Positions 47,201 through 60,171 of a stretch of DNA of 64,000 nucleotides are shown piece after piece. Below the pieces are notes generated by a model. That model was not told where the DNA came from. It did no database searches and was given only the letters and a program-made list of their open reading frames with translations. Positions within the stretch are counted from its first letter, which is position 1. Every line of letters begins with the position of its first letter. This stretch comes from Amia ocellicauda (Eukaryota > Chordata > Actinopteri > Amiiformes > Amiidae), in assembly GCF_036373705.1 (NCBI RefSeq), contig NC_089864.1, positions 15,362,501-15,426,500 on the forward strand. The letters run 5' to 3'. The translations under genes were made by a program, and so were the position numbers.

Positions 47201-47299
47201 GAATTTGATCTTTATTTTAAGTAAAAACATACATGCAAACCTATGAAGGAAAAACAAAGCATTTTTAGCCAATCTTTACATTATGCATACATTTGGAAC

Positions 47300-47305
47300 T
47301 TTATT
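47300..47305 (-). promoter_or_regulatory. Polyadenylation signal of tspan8
   Basis: AATAAA on the minus strand lies about 140 bp after the TGA at 47,444-47,446; a second lies near 47,211-47,216. Confidence 0.5.
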
Positions 47306-47443
47306 ATTAATTAACAATCAAAAAAGTATAAACGGCTAAACGAAAGTGAAATTAGTTAAAACCCATTTCCATTGCAAATCTCTCTTCACTTAAAGTGTAT
47401 TCTTACAGCCCACATTGACAGTTGACATTTAAGCATTGACTCT

Positions 47444-50400
47444 TCATGCTTGACCAGCCTCTTTCCTACGAATCTGGCAGTAAAGCGTCATTGCCAAGCT
47501 CATGCCGAAGATCTGCAAAATATAAAAACGATGAAGACAGGCCTTGACTAGATCACAATTTTGACCTTGCGCTAGCTCTCTATTGCATATTGATTTATTG
47601 ATAGTAAAGTGTCTTTTAACAATAATAATAAAAACAAAATTACTATAAAACTGAATACTGAACTGTCAAGATACCATCAGGTTTTGAAAGACTTTATGAA
47701 AACAAAAATAGCTTCTTACCATGAGGATAGCAATTGCAAAGGCAATTCCCAGAACAACAGTCAAGTTCTGCTTCATAAATGCTATCACAAATGTCATACA
47801 AGGCTGTACAAAAGAAGAATAAAAATAGTTTAAATCAACAAAATGTAAAACTTTTAATGGCAGAGAGATGTAACTATATTTAAAGAAGCAGTGTGGGGGG
47901 GGTCTTACTGGAAGGAAGATTGGAGTGTGGCAAGAGTACAATAAAAAAAAAGACAATTTTTGCATTTATTTGTATGTATTGTAATGAAAATCCACCCACG
48001 TTAAATCTTTTAAATACGGCCCTGGTATGGTGGGCAGAAAAATACATTGCCTGAGAACATTGTATTGAGCCACAGTCAACTCACTGAATTCTGTAACTGC
48101 TATTGGATAAAGTAAATAGTAAGAGTGAGAGTTGGCAATGTATCAGTTCTGACCACAACATGTTCACGACTGAATGAGAATTACAGTCCCTACCGTTTTG
48201 TACAAATTGCGAGTCCCAAATGTCTGGCACGGTGCAGAGGTATCGGTGCAGTTACAGGATGTTGGGATGTTGGAACCCCAGTCACTGTATCCATTGACTA
48301 ATCCACAGCATTTACCCTAGGAGAAAATGGGTTATACATTAAAATCAAGGTTAAAGTACACCCTTATTCTCCTAAATAGAAAACACTTGGCATTTATTCT
48401 CCCTAATCTAACATTTTGCATAGATAGGGTGAATGTGTTTGAGGAGCTTTGGTCAATGTGGACTTTGATTAATACAAGTGTAGGGGAATGTGTTTAAATA
48501 TGCTTGTCCGGATATTTTGACTCTGGTACACATTAAGTCCAGAAGACATTCAAGGCACCACTATGGTTAAATTTAGTTTCAATTTCTAGTCAATTCAATA
48601 ATTTGAATCGCCAATTGAATGTTACCATGGTGGGCTCCCAGGTGCCACAGGAGTCGTCATTATGAGGAAAGACTATGAAACCCTCACATCTAGTAAATCC
48701 CTGTCACAGCCTACTTTGACTTTGATGGATTAAGGTCTGAAAGTGTAAACCCCTCCACTTCACCATGCAATTACATGGAGAGCTGGGCTGCAACACAGGA
48801 AATGCTGCACCCCCACTGGTCTGAAACATGCATTGCAACTTCATTTTAATTCCACCATGCTTTCATTAGCATTTATTTCTGGAATGAGCGTTAATTTAAT
48901 TCCTTTGGGTCCACCTTTATCACTACAAATCTAAGACAAAACATATTTAATGTGAACAGGCCACAAGGGATTCTGAATTACTGTGAAATGTGTGAGAATG
49001 ATTGGATATTTCTGCCGACTAACACTTTCCTTTTACAAGCTATTCAAGAAATTAGTACCATGTGATTTTACCTGTACTTCTAGAGCTTGGAGATCAGTCT
49101 GTACATCTGGAGGTTGTGATGACAATGGAAGAAGTTTCTTCAGGCTTTCTTGGATCCAGTCATTAATCTGAGAGAAAAAGAATAACAAAAAAAACATGAA
49201 TGGTCCTGAATTTCCATGTACTGAAATCCTACTGGTATAATATCACATGAAGTGAGTGGCACTAAAAATCATCTAACCAAGACTTTAAATTACCTCGTTT
49301 CACAAATAAAGTGTTGAGCAGGTTGTGTAAATGAAAGAAATTAAATTGAAATGCATCAATTTCAGTATGCAACAACAAAATGTGAGAAGTCCAAGGGGGG
49401 TGAATACATTCTCTAGCCACTGTATGTGTTCTGAATGAGGGGCAGTTTTAATAAAGGCTTCAATAGGTTTTTTTGTATACCTTTTAGTCACAACACCAAT
49501 TGTATAATATTATACATACATACATACATACATACATACATACATACATGCTAGGGTATATTGTCAAAAGTGTAGAATTGAGAACAAGGGCAGTGATGTT
49601 CAGACTGTACAATGCACTAGTTAGAGCTCATCTGGATACTGTGGACAGTTCTGGGCTCCACACTTCAAGAAAGATATCGCTGCTCTAGAGGCAGTTCAGA
49701 GGAGAGCAACCAGACTTATTCCAGGTCTGAAGGGAATGTCCTACTGAGAGACTGAGGACCTGAACCTTTTCACCCTGGAACAGAGGAGACTACGTGGGGA
49801 CTTGATTCAAGTCTTCAAAGTCAAGTCTTCACACAGAGTTGTCAATCTGGAAAAAAATTGTTGAAGCTGACAATTTGGGAACATTAACATATAGACTAGA
49901 CGTGATCCTTGGATTATCGCCTCATCTCGCTTTCTGTTCTTGTATATATAACATACTATAAGCTGGCCTTACTTTGTTTTCACCAACAGCTCCAAGAATG
50001 CCAGCTGCCAGCAGGAGGATGAAGATGAGGAGAAGACCAATGAAAAACTAGAAAAATAAAAGTGAAAACAATTATTCTGGGGTGTGAACCTCATTCTCAA
50101 GGGGGCTGCTGAGAAACACTGGATATACTGCTCTAAATGTGTTTATTTCACACCTGTCTGCATACCTGAATACACAGCAAAGGGTCTGTAGGTATTTGTG
50201 TCCATTCCTTCTCTGATATAGTTTGGCATGTTGATTTACTACATAATGGCTTTCAAAAAGCTGAAGGGGAGAATACCATAGGATATTGATCTACATACTA
50301 ATCAATCAATAGACTAATGCTTTATGCAGTTGTCGCTTCCTCTATACTTCCTACATCCACAGCTTCCTTCAGCAGCTTTCAAGATGCTTTTATTTTTTTT

Positions 50401-53400
50401 AATATCTCTTAATATTTGTACTGAGTGACAAGATTTACTATTATTTTGTACTATTTCAGTTAAAAAATGTCAAATGCCATATTTGTTTAATAAATGCTAA
50501 GATTAAGATAAGAGATTGTGTTCCAAGATGTATCGAAGACGGTTAACCGTGTGACTAGACACCCAAACAAACCTCTAACCCTCCAATACACTTCTCTGCC
50601 GAGGGATTTAAACAATGAGGTCAAGCCACACAACACAAGCAGCCACAGTACACACCAGCATAAGCATGACTTTGCTCTCTCGAATGGCACCACAGCAGCC
50701 AAGGAACCCGAGGATCATAATGATCACGCCAATGGCAATTAGCAGGTCTATGCCAGGAACAGACACCTGAGTGACCTTAAAAAACAAAAGAAAATTACAA
50801 AAGAAGGATTAAATAAACCTTTATTTAATTATGTTCACATAGTTTCATGCCCTCAGACAAATGTATTTGATGATATAAAAAGTAGTAGTTTTGATGAAAC
50901 GGTGCTCTGGACCTCTTGGGGTCATGGCTAGTGTATTATATATATATATATATTATTGCTAATAAATTGCACCTCAACTGAAAACAAATGCACATTATTA
51001 AACATGACAGGGATTCTCATAACTGTACCTTGTTAGCATTGTTGCTCACACGTAGCCAAATTGCAACTGCAAGTATGATGCATCCACTAATCTGAAAGAA
51101 AGATTTAGAGGACATTATTAATGTGCAACACACACGCACATTTAGTATTTAGCACACCGCTTTAGTATTATAATACTTTTCATATTATATAGCAAAATGC
51201 ATTTAAATCCATTAGTGCAAGTACAAATCTGTGCTAATTCACTTGGCAAATGTGGGAAACATTATTTAACGATAAATAAATCAGGGTTGGCAAATTCATC
51301 CTTTTATCTAAAGAATTAACGACTTCAGCCAAACGCTTTACCTTACGTGGGCTGCTTTTAAGCATAGAGGATAAGGAAAAGTAAAAAGGTCTTAATTGCT
51401 ATGATCTGGCATTTAAAGGTGAAGTTAGTTTCATTTCATTTTAATTAAATATGCATCTACTTAATTAATATCCTTTGCTACATAACAAAACATTATTAGA
51501 GCTTTTTATAATCTAAATGCAGAAATACTTCTGGAAATATTGATTGAAATAAGAGTGTTTACAGAACCTTTGTATAATTAATATTTTTTAAACGTATTTG
51601 AACTTCATTATAAATATCAGTGTTCCCAAAATAAAAGTGCAGACCGAGAGAGAGAGATGGTAAAATAGCACCATCTAGGGGTATCCCTCTGAAACATGTT
51701 CAATTCCTTTTGAAGAGAACCTGAATTACATTGTGCTGTGTAATACCTTTTCACTGCTAATTACATACGAACCCCTGAAAATGTATCTGGAACCCATTAT
51801 AAAGTACTGCAAAACATTCAAACCTGATTGTCCCCAATAAAGCCTGAATCATTTGATTGGAGATAGGCATTGCATATAAAATCAGTCCTTTCACAAGTCA
51901 AGTTTTGCTGTAATTAATGTACATCTAGTAAACACTGTTGAGAATCTGTTTCTATACAGTGCTAGTTATACATTTATATTGTTATGGTCAGATTCAATTG
52001 GAAATTGAGACCACAGAATGAGGAATTAAACTCATGAGGCAAAATAGCCTCCTCTGAAAGTTCATGCCTGTGCAAAACTTTGACAGTGATGCCTAGCTCT
52101 GGGCCTACAGGGCCCCAGTCCAGCAGGGTGTATAGCAAATAGTTACATAATCAAACTATGGCAAGAAAAAACAGATGATACTACAGCCCCGGAGGACTGG
52201 ACCCGGGGTCCCCTGATACGAGACACATGGGTCACGTTAAAACAGTTTTTGTTTTTACCTCATGATGATTGACAGGGAAACCCCCCCCTATTTATATTTG
52301 AAACATAGTGGCTTTGAACTGGTGTTTAAGTATTTAAGATGGAGGTTGACAGTTTATGCATGTTTCACAGATATGAGAAAAATATCAAAGACCTTAAGAG
52401 TGGCAACAGAATTTGCCCGTGAACAAAGTTGTCAATCTACTGGAAAATGTCAGAAGAGAGCACAGAAGCAATGAAAAAAACAGTGAAATGTGTTGCTACA
52501 AGAGACATTTGTTGAAAAACTATTGCTGACATATAGAGGGAATACATTTGTAGGTGAAGACCCTAAATGGAGGCAGATTGTTAAATTAAATATATTTGAC
52601 ATATATTGATGCTGTATAAGGTCTTTGATGCACTCACTCATTTGTTTTGGTAGTACATGATACTGAATAGAATTTTGCTGGGATCCAAGAAATGCTGAAA
52701 ATACAGTTTGTTTAATTACCACCAAACTCAAAAGAAAGCTTAATTTCTTCCAACTCCCTCAGCAAATTTAACATCTTTATTTACAACACATTCTTACTGA
52801 TCTTTAAATGTGTTTCTCTTTCCTCAATAAAAAGTGCCCCATTTATCAGAGCAGCAAAACATTTCAAAATTTCAGCACGAGTAATACGAAAATACTGCAC
52901 TGCCAGTGTAGCCATGACATGAACATGAAAACAAAATACATAATTTTCTCCGTAGAGATGTTGTTAGCATACCCATGACCTTTGGTATTGTTATGAAGAG
53001 ATGATTTGGGTAATTCTAATGTAAAAACTAAATGGACATAATTTGTACCGATTGAAATGGTTAACCCAGCCCAAATTCCTGTATATATCTCTTTAGATCT
53101 GAACCAGTTCTGTGCTGTATATTAAATAGCCACGAGATTGTGCCGATACCAGGCTGCAATGCAACTTCAGTCACACTTCTTGCGAAACCTTAAGGTCGCC
53201 CTATGTAAGGGCGTCTGCCAAGAACTAAATAACAATAAGCCCTGTGAATCACGAGATTTCTACATTCTTCACAGGCTTGGGGTGTGATGTTACCATAGCA
53301 GCCTTCTTCAGTTTCACACAGACTATATGCAATCGTGTATGTGTACAACACCTTGTTCATGTGTAACCTGAAATGACTTACTAAATAATTCTACATGGAT

Positions 53401-55360
53401 ACTGAAAGCATTCCTGGAACCGTTAAAACGCATAGGGCCAGAGACTTCCTTTGGATCTGGGCCTAGCAGCATACCCAAATTCTCCACATCACGTAATAAA
53501 AATGTGCACATTTCAAAAAGCATTTCCAGCTTCATTTATTCACTTGTTCTAAGGAATACCTTTCTTCCCCAAATTAATTAACACCGAAGTCTGAGAAATG
53601 AGGCATAAGAATAAACCTATGCTTTTATTAACAGGTGTTCATGGCACAAAAACACTGAACAACACCGACTCATCAGAACTGGCAGAAACTCAAAGATCGG
53701 TTGAATTTGTTTTCCAGATCCGAGTTTCATTGTAAACATTGTAAGCCACAAGGTCTACTGATTAGATCTTCCTTTCAGATTTAAATCTGCTTTAATGACC
53801 TTCTCAAGTGCATTATTTCTAGGACTGAAACATGTATGTACAGACTCTAATGAAACCGTCAGGTGTGGCGTGTTCTAAAGTTAAACAATCTCCAGAACTT
53901 GCCAATCAAGAAATGATGGGTCACAACTTCTCCGATAGCATTCCACAGCTAAACATAACAAGCTAGAATTCCACCATAGACATTCCTCAGCTTTTTTGTT
54001 CTCATGATATACTATATGAAAGTATTACAATAATGACTCAAGTCTTCCAAACAGGTTTTATTTGTTCACACTCTATGTGTAAGAGAAGTTGAGACAAGTT
54101 CCTACTTGCAGTTTGTTTTGACACTAAACTCTAGAAGGGTCTAGAAGGCAACTCCCTCTCCCCCACAATGGATTTCATAGGAACAAACATACTTTAGCCA
54201 TTTATATTACATGTGCAACAGATCTATCTTTTTCATATGCCATTTAAACTACTTTTTTAAGGATCACTGTATGAGACATGTATTGAACATTCAGTAATTG
54301 TAACAACTTTTATCCTTAGATTAAATAAGTCACCATGATCCGTCTGTTCACGTTATCTGTAAACAAACCTTATTAAGTTTTAATCTGTCTTTCCAACTGT
54401 ATAATTGAATGGCATGTTTGTTTCTTTACTGGTTTGAAAAAGTCAAGGCCAAAAGCAGGCTTGACTTCAGATTGGTTAATACAAGATTGGCAGAGGTCTG
54501 GGAGGACTCTTCAAAGCACTTGCTGTTCCTCTGTGGTCTGTAAACAGCAGCATAGCCCATATGAATGCAGGCCAAAGACAACTGGTCATGCGTGTCCTGA
54601 TGTTTAAAACCAACAGCTCACAAATGGCTGAAAATGCATGAAGCTCCAATGAAAGAGCAACACCACAACTTTTTCAAAGCAGCTGTTTATTAGGCCGGGT
54701 CTTGCTGGTCGTGCTGGGCTCAGGGTGTGGCACCATCAACTACAACCAGTATCAGGTGTTAACTCGCCGATACTAAATCCCAGCAGGGAAGGGAAGCTGT
54801 CCTGTATACCATGAGCGCTGATCTCATTCTCAAGGTTTAAGTGTGTGGTTTAAAAAGGAATTATCCCAGTTTTAAAGTGATCTACCTCCTTACAATAATT
54901 GCTGCTCTCTCTAGATAGTCTTATGAATGGTACTTTGTGAAAAAGTAGTATACTAAAAGGACACGTGTGTCAAAATAGTATACTAATAGCATACTATTTT
55001 GATCCGTGTTCTTTTAGTATACTACTTTTTTCACAAGGGTATCCATCTCTAAATTACAATATATATATATACATTTTTTGACGTGCACATACTCCACTCA
55101 ATGATCAGATTTACACAATGCTGCGAGCCTTTCATACCCATTTGACTTCATGTTCAGAGAATTGCAGGGTTCATTACTTCATGACTCCTCTGCATGAGAA
55201 CAACTGCTTTTTGTTTTCCCCCCAAAGAACAAAAGCAATACCAATACTACCGAAAAAGAAGAAAAGGAAGACTATATACTCATGCACGCAGAGAGGCACT
55301 TACCCAGAAGAGCAAGTTGAAGAGGAATAGTAAATACTTCACGCATTTGTTGACTGCCAT
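47444..55360 (-). CDS. tspan8: Tetraspanin-8 (eight coding exons, 228 aa)
   Basis: Exons in gene order: 55360-55304, 51091-51029, 50775-50656, 50047-49973, 49167-49072, 48316-48194, 47803-47720, 47512-47444, all GT-AG and in phase. TSPAN8 is a cell-surface four-pass scaffold in tetraspanin-enriched microdomains and exosomes. The start [19 protein letters not shown] and the first loop's [12 protein letters not shown] match TSPAN8. TM2 ends in [16 protein letters not shown]3 is [20 protein letters not shown], and the large loop has [14 protein letters not shown], then SCNCT, PCQ and PCM (six cysteines). TM4 is followed by EIL-type [12 protein letters not shown] and a short basic tail, RRKEAGQA. 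A possible N-glycosylation site is NCT in the large loop. Length is usual for the family. The first intron is 4.2 kb and probably holds regulatory DNA. AATAAA on the minus strand is found at 47,300-47,305. Confidence 0.93.
49512..49548. repeat. (ACAT)n microsatellite
   Basis: About nine TACA units are located immediately before a CR1-type LINE fragment in a tspan8 intron. Confidence 0.9.
49557..49950 (+). mobile_element. CR1/L2-type LINE fragment in tspan8 intron, internally deleted
   Basis: The sequence matches 7135-7715 from GTCAAAAGTGTAGAATT through GACTTGATTCAAGTCTTCAA. It then skips about 120 bp and continues through CACACAGAGTTGTCAATCTG to GTGATCCTTGGAT. It is antisense to tspan8 and not coding. 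Confidence 0.8.
51092..55303 (-). other. First intron of tspan8, 4.2 kb
   Basis: It holds a foldback MITE at 54,932-55,040 and a short tail near 53,180-53,230 (GTAAGGGCGTCTGCCAAGAA) related to the LINE tail at 58,620. No coding exon was found; open frames in it lack domains. Confidence 0.5.
54932..55040. repeat. Foldback MITE (about 109 bp) in tspan8 intron 1
   Basis: The left arm starts ACTTTGTGAAAAAGTAGTAT, then ACTAAAAGGACACGTGTGTC, AAAATAGTAT. The right arm is nearly its exact reverse complement, ending in AGTATACTACTTTTTTCACA. The loop is about 10 bp. A diverged relative is at 23,885-23,995. Confidence 0.85.
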
Positions 55361-55379
55361 CTTCAGAGGTTTTTAAGTT

Positions 55380-56173
55380 TGACACCAGGCGATGCTAGTT
55401 GCGGCAATGCTCCGGTACACGTCAAGTGGGTGGGGAGGTAAATATTGAAATGAGTTCCTGAAACGGCAGCTGCAGAAGCGCTCGTCCCGCAGGCTTGCAA
55501 TGGCGGAATTGACGTTATAACCCAATTTCGCCTCCTGCCAATAATGGTTTCTATTCTATTTTCAGGAGTGTTATTTAATTCAATTGTTATTTTGGGGAAT
55601 TTCACGGCAGATTTCCCAGTTTACTTCTTTGCACTACTGTTTATTTGTTTTTTTATTTTCTTAGATTATTTGTTATTCAGGGATACAATGTATTATTAGC
55701 CCAACCCAATTAATGACCCAACCCTAGACGCAAGCCAGTAAATAATGGGGTGTTTTCACTCTTCCATTCTTATTTTGTAAAGGGCTTTATCGTTTATGTA
55801 TATTTTTGGACATACACAATAGATGTTTTTATATAAGTAAGCTACATGTTTATACTATAGCACTCCAGTTCAAGTCACGACCTGCCCTTGACCATTAGCC
55901 GCAGATAAGCACGTCTGTCTTTGCGGAGGCAGTGCAATACTGTTTGCACGACTGAGGACAACTGCGCTTAGTATCGTGGCTGGCAAATGGAGGGTTGTGT
56001 TTTAAAAAGATTAAATCATGCAACCTGCTGACAAATTATTTCTTAAATGTCACATGTCAGAGACTAATGCAAGACCCAACGTAGCCAATGTTTTTCCTTA
56101 ACACACCCTAACCACTGAGGGGTGTTTCAACACATCGCGCACCCACACATAGCTTTACTGCAATAACATGAAA

Positions 56174-56178
<5 letters not shown>
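55380..56178. other. Upstream region of tspan8, no further gene recognised
   Basis: The first few hundred bases are somewhat richer in GC (around 55,390-55,510) and probably include the tspan8 promoter. No TATA box or other clear motif was found. Confidence 0.35.

Positions 56179-56222
<44 letters not shown>
56179..56222. repeat. (AT)n microsatellite
   Basis: About 22 uninterrupted AT units. Confidence 0.95.
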
Positions 56223-56226
<4 letters not shown>

Positions 56227-56253
56227 TACATTCAATGTAATCTTCATTTAAAG

Positions 56254-56548
56254 CAGTGGTTCTCAACCCTGGTCTGGGAGAAGCCCCTACCTTGCTGGTT
56301 CTTGTTCCAATGGCGCTCTGAATTACTTAATTGAACCTTAATTTAACTGATAATGTGCTTACAGTTGACTTTTTAAATTGTGTAACTGATAGAAAGTTAG
56401 TTCCTTAATAAGTTCCTTATAAAGTGGTATATTAAAATAATTAAAAAGTTCTGATTTAAATTAAGGGTTCAAATACATAATTGAGAGTTTGGTTGTAACA
56501 AACCCCAGCAGGGTAGGGGTCCTCCAGGATCAGTGTTGAGAAGCACTG
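56254..56548. mobile_element. 295-bp hAT-type MITE with perfect 8-bp target-site duplication
   Basis: ATTTAAAG flanks both sides (56,246-56,253 and 56,549-56,556). The termini are CAGTGGTTCTCAACCCTGGT and, in reverse complement, CAGTGCTTCTCAACACTGAT. It is clearly related to the element at 59,890-60,163. Confidence 0.93.
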
Positions 56549-56559
56549 ATTTAAAGTGA

Positions 56560-58540
56560 CAACACCTCAGTGTATTCAAAACTATATCAAAATAAGGAAA
56601 TCCAATCCAATCACACCTATCAACAAGTAATTTGTGTTGTGTTAATAGCCTGAACAGAACAATACAACAACAAAACTGAACTGAAAAACATGTCTAAAGG
56701 GAAAACCCTATTTGCACATGCTTAAAGAAAACAGAAAATAAACAAACACACACAGAGACAACATACAGACTTAGGAAACTAATAGTTTAAATACATATCC
56801 TTAATTAAGTCTCTCTATCATGCAGAACACTACTTTAGGGCAATAACATATTTTCCCTAACAGTTCAAGTTCATTTTTCTTTGTCTTGTTTATGCCCTGT
56901 TTATATTTAAGAACATTTTAAGTGAAGCCTCGTGGTTTATTACTTTATTGGCTACTTTTGGCAAGTCTCCTGGTCTGGTTTTTAATAATATAACTTTTTT
57001 GGCATGGTGAAGTCAACTGAAAACACATCCTGAAAAGTGGCTTTGTGTTCATGGGGCTTAAGAATATTTCATCTAACTGCAAATTACATCAATTCTTCGT
57101 CTTAAAACAATATGGCTAAGTGCTATCAACTATTATCATATTGTTACAGGTTTGGCATCAGATGGATATAAATGTGAATTCCCTTGTCAATTCCCTGCAA
57201 TTACCAGCAAGCACTCTGAGGGACATTAAGATTGTTTTACACCATAATACTATGAGAATCAATTTAGAGGGCTAAAGCACAGAAAGATCTTGGAGATGAA
57301 ACACACAAAAGGGTGATATTCAACAACAGGGACAGTGCTTTCTGTGCCCTATCTTTGCCAAATACATCAATTTTAACATGGTAGAATTATTAAGTAACCG
57401 ATACTTTAGACAGAAATGTATAACTGCTGCTATATATACACTTTTGTTGTTACAAGAAATCAGTTTTTCCTTTTAAAAAATCTAAACGTTTGCTCTGAAA
57501 ATGTAGAAGTCTAAATTTTAGATAAGGCAATATTTAAACTCTGCATGTCCTTCCACAGATGAAACATATTTAATACTGTGAGGCTTGTATATTGGCCTCA
57601 GTGGATTTAAATTATTGGGTGTGTTATGGGACATGTGTCCAAGACATGGCTTGCTCAACAACAATGGTGCACAGAGGTAATTTTAGCATTTCTGTGGCTT
57701 TAACGGAAATCCACTGGTGAGAAATCTCTTGACCGCCCTGTTGTGACTCAGGTGTTCAGGTGCCCAGGGAGAACAGATGGAAATTGTCTGGGCTGCAGTC
57801 CTTGAGTTCAGTGGGTGGGCAACACCAGGTAACTGAGTTAGTGGAAGAGAAAGAGGATCTGGACTGACTTTGAAATTGGGGCAAATGTAATGATAAAAGT
57901 CTGCCATGTGGAACATTAAGATTGGCAAGGAGGGGAATTTATATAACACAGAGACTTGGGATCAAAACAATATATAGCTGGAATTTTCTTTAGACTTTAG
58001 CAAATCAAAAAAGACTTTGGAAAGGGAATGTGGATATAAGTGAGAAAGTCAGATTAAGGTTTATTGGGATTGCATAAACAATTACTATCCCTCAAGGGAA
58101 TTAAAAGTTAAAACAAGGGAAGTGGGATGGTACAATATTTATTGCATGTGTATCTACTGACATGGATATAATAGGTTTAGTGATTTGTATTCCTTAACCA
58201 TTACATGAGATGTGCCAGTTATTAATCTAGCTTTATGGTTACCCCTCTGACAGTAAAAAACTCATGAAAATATATAAAAACTTCAGAATATATGAATATA
58301 TGATTAATTTGTCTTGGACATTATAATTTTATATAATTGTAAGAGAAACATTCCTTTGATGATTTCCTTTTACCATGTTTAAATGATCTTGCCAACTACA
58401 ATGTCTCTGACAGATTGTTCACACATCTGTAGGCTACTTAACAGCAGTTGTTTCCATATCTAACTTTGGGAGCATACCAGTTCAGCCTTTTTTATATTTG
58501 TAGCTTTTACTCAACGTAAAAAGGTGCAGACAAGATAGAC
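56560..58540. other. AT-rich stretch, no gene recognised
   Basis: No exon, RNA gene or known repeat was identified. The open frame on the minus strand near 57,683-57,949 has no domain features. Confidence 0.4.
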
Positions 58541-58544
58541 ATAG

Positions 58545-58545
58545 A

Positions 58546-58621
<76 letters not shown>

Positions 58622-59585
58622 TATTTCTTAGCAGATGCCCTTGTGACCAGGGTGACTTACAAAATATAAGAGCAATACAAAGTGCAATAATACAGTGCAG
58701 TTCAAGGCAAAATACATTTTTCAAATTCCAATTTACACATGTATACAAGATATACAGTAAACAATATATAAGCTCTTACATCCTAGACTGTAAAAGCTGA
58801 TAAGTCCAGACAAGATGTTAAGTTACAGTCAAGGGCAAAGGGAAAGGGAGCATAGGGGAAATCAAAATAAATATGAGTATTAGTAATGCAAAGCAAGAAG
58901 TATGACAAAATGTTGTAAAGTGCAATCTTACAGGAGAGTAAATGACTAAATTACAAGTACAGTCTGAAAAGATGCATCTGGAGTAATTGCCAGAAGAAGG
59001 TCAAGGACTCTGCTGTTTTGACTTCAGTGGGAAGGTCGTTTCACCACTTAGGGGCCAGGGATGAGAAGGAGCGGCTCTGGAGGAAGAGGAGTGGAGAGGA
59101 GGCAGAGTTAGTCTTCTGGCACCAGAAGAGCGCAGTGGCCTGGAGGGAGAGGGTCTGAAGGTAACTTGGTGCAGTCTGTTCGAGACAGCTGTAGATGAGG
59201 GTCAATGTCTTGAACTGAGTGCGTGCCGTTATCGGGAGCCAGTGGTTCTGGATGAGCTGGAGCGGTGGGTAGTAGATACAGGCAGGCCGGCCAGGAGGGA
59301 GTTGCAGTAGTCCAGGCGGGAGAGGACCAGTCACTGGATGAGAAGCTGGGTCGAGTAGTTGGTGAGGAAGGGTCGGATTCGGCGTATGTTGCTCAGGAAG
59401 AATCTGCAGAATTTATGCACTCCACTTGTGCTGTTGATCCACCCTTTCTCAGGAAAAAGAGCTCTGGGAAGAATACTTAATTGAAAAGAACCACCACACT
59501 GGAGCAGTATGGTCAGTGTTGCAGGGTAGAGATAAAGCACATGTATTGATGTCTGGGGATGATCATGACAGAGAAACATGTTCAC
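58545..59585 (-). mobile_element. LINE 3' fragment (end of RT, C-terminal region, 3' UTR, (AAT)n tail)
   Basis: On the minus strand 59,585-59,331 encodes FCRFFLSNIRRIRPFLTNYS and STQLLIQ. Then 59,334-59,041, in another frame, encodes GRPACIYYPPLQLIQNHWLP, FKTLTLIYSCLEQTAPSYL and RSFSSLAPKW, the region behind the RT domain of L2/Rex1-type LINEs. The 3' UTR follows (CACAAGGGCATCTGCTAAGA) and ends in a long AAT ladder (58,547-58,623). The same tail occurs in the eIF4G1-like introns, indicating related SINEs or truncated copies. Confidence 0.8.
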
Positions 59586-59889
59586 AAATGGGCCCAGAGT
59601 GGGTGCACCGTGGTTTTCCTATATGTCAAGTATTTAGCAGAATTTAGCAGGTATTTCTCTGGTTATGTCAGCTAGAATCTACAGTTTACTCAAGATTTAA
59701 TCAGTATTCAACAACAAACATTAGTCTACAATTGTATACATATACAAATACATACACATACACATATATATCATCAGCAGCAGCAGCCGTTATGGATCCC
59801 CAAGATGTTTCCACTTGTTTTGAAGTACAGCATCTCTTATCCAAGTAATGTAATCAATGCTTCTAATTTCATCTTCCCATCTTCTATGT

Positions 59890-60163
59890 CAGTGGTTCTC
59901 AACCCCGGTCCTGGAGGACCCCCTACTCTGCTGGTTTTGGTTCCAACCGCGCTCTCATTTACATAATTGAACCCTTAATTTAATTTGCTTACATTTGACT
60001 TTTTAAATTGGGTGACTAATAGAAAGTTGATTCCTTAATAAGATAATATGTTCCTTATAAAATGTTATCTTTAACTTAAAACCCCTACTGTTCAAAATAA
60101 TTCAAAGGCTCTGATTTGGGAAATTATATATAAATTATTTGGGACCAAGATTGAGAACCACTG
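59890..60163. mobile_element. 274-bp hAT-type MITE with near-perfect target-site duplication
   Basis: Flanks are TTCTATGT (59,882-59,889) and GTCTATGT (60,164-60,171), 7 of 8 matching. The termini are CAGTGGTTCTCAACCCCGGT and, in reverse complement, CAGTGGTTCTCAATCTTGGT. Same family as 56,254-56,548 (shared GAACCCTTAATTTAA and ATAGAAAGTTGATTCCTTAA type interior). Confidence 0.92.
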
Positions 60164-60171
60164 GTCTATGT

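Noticed and set aside
52262-52474. Open frame in tspan8 intron 1
   Set aside because: Antisense to tspan8, no domain, likely chance.
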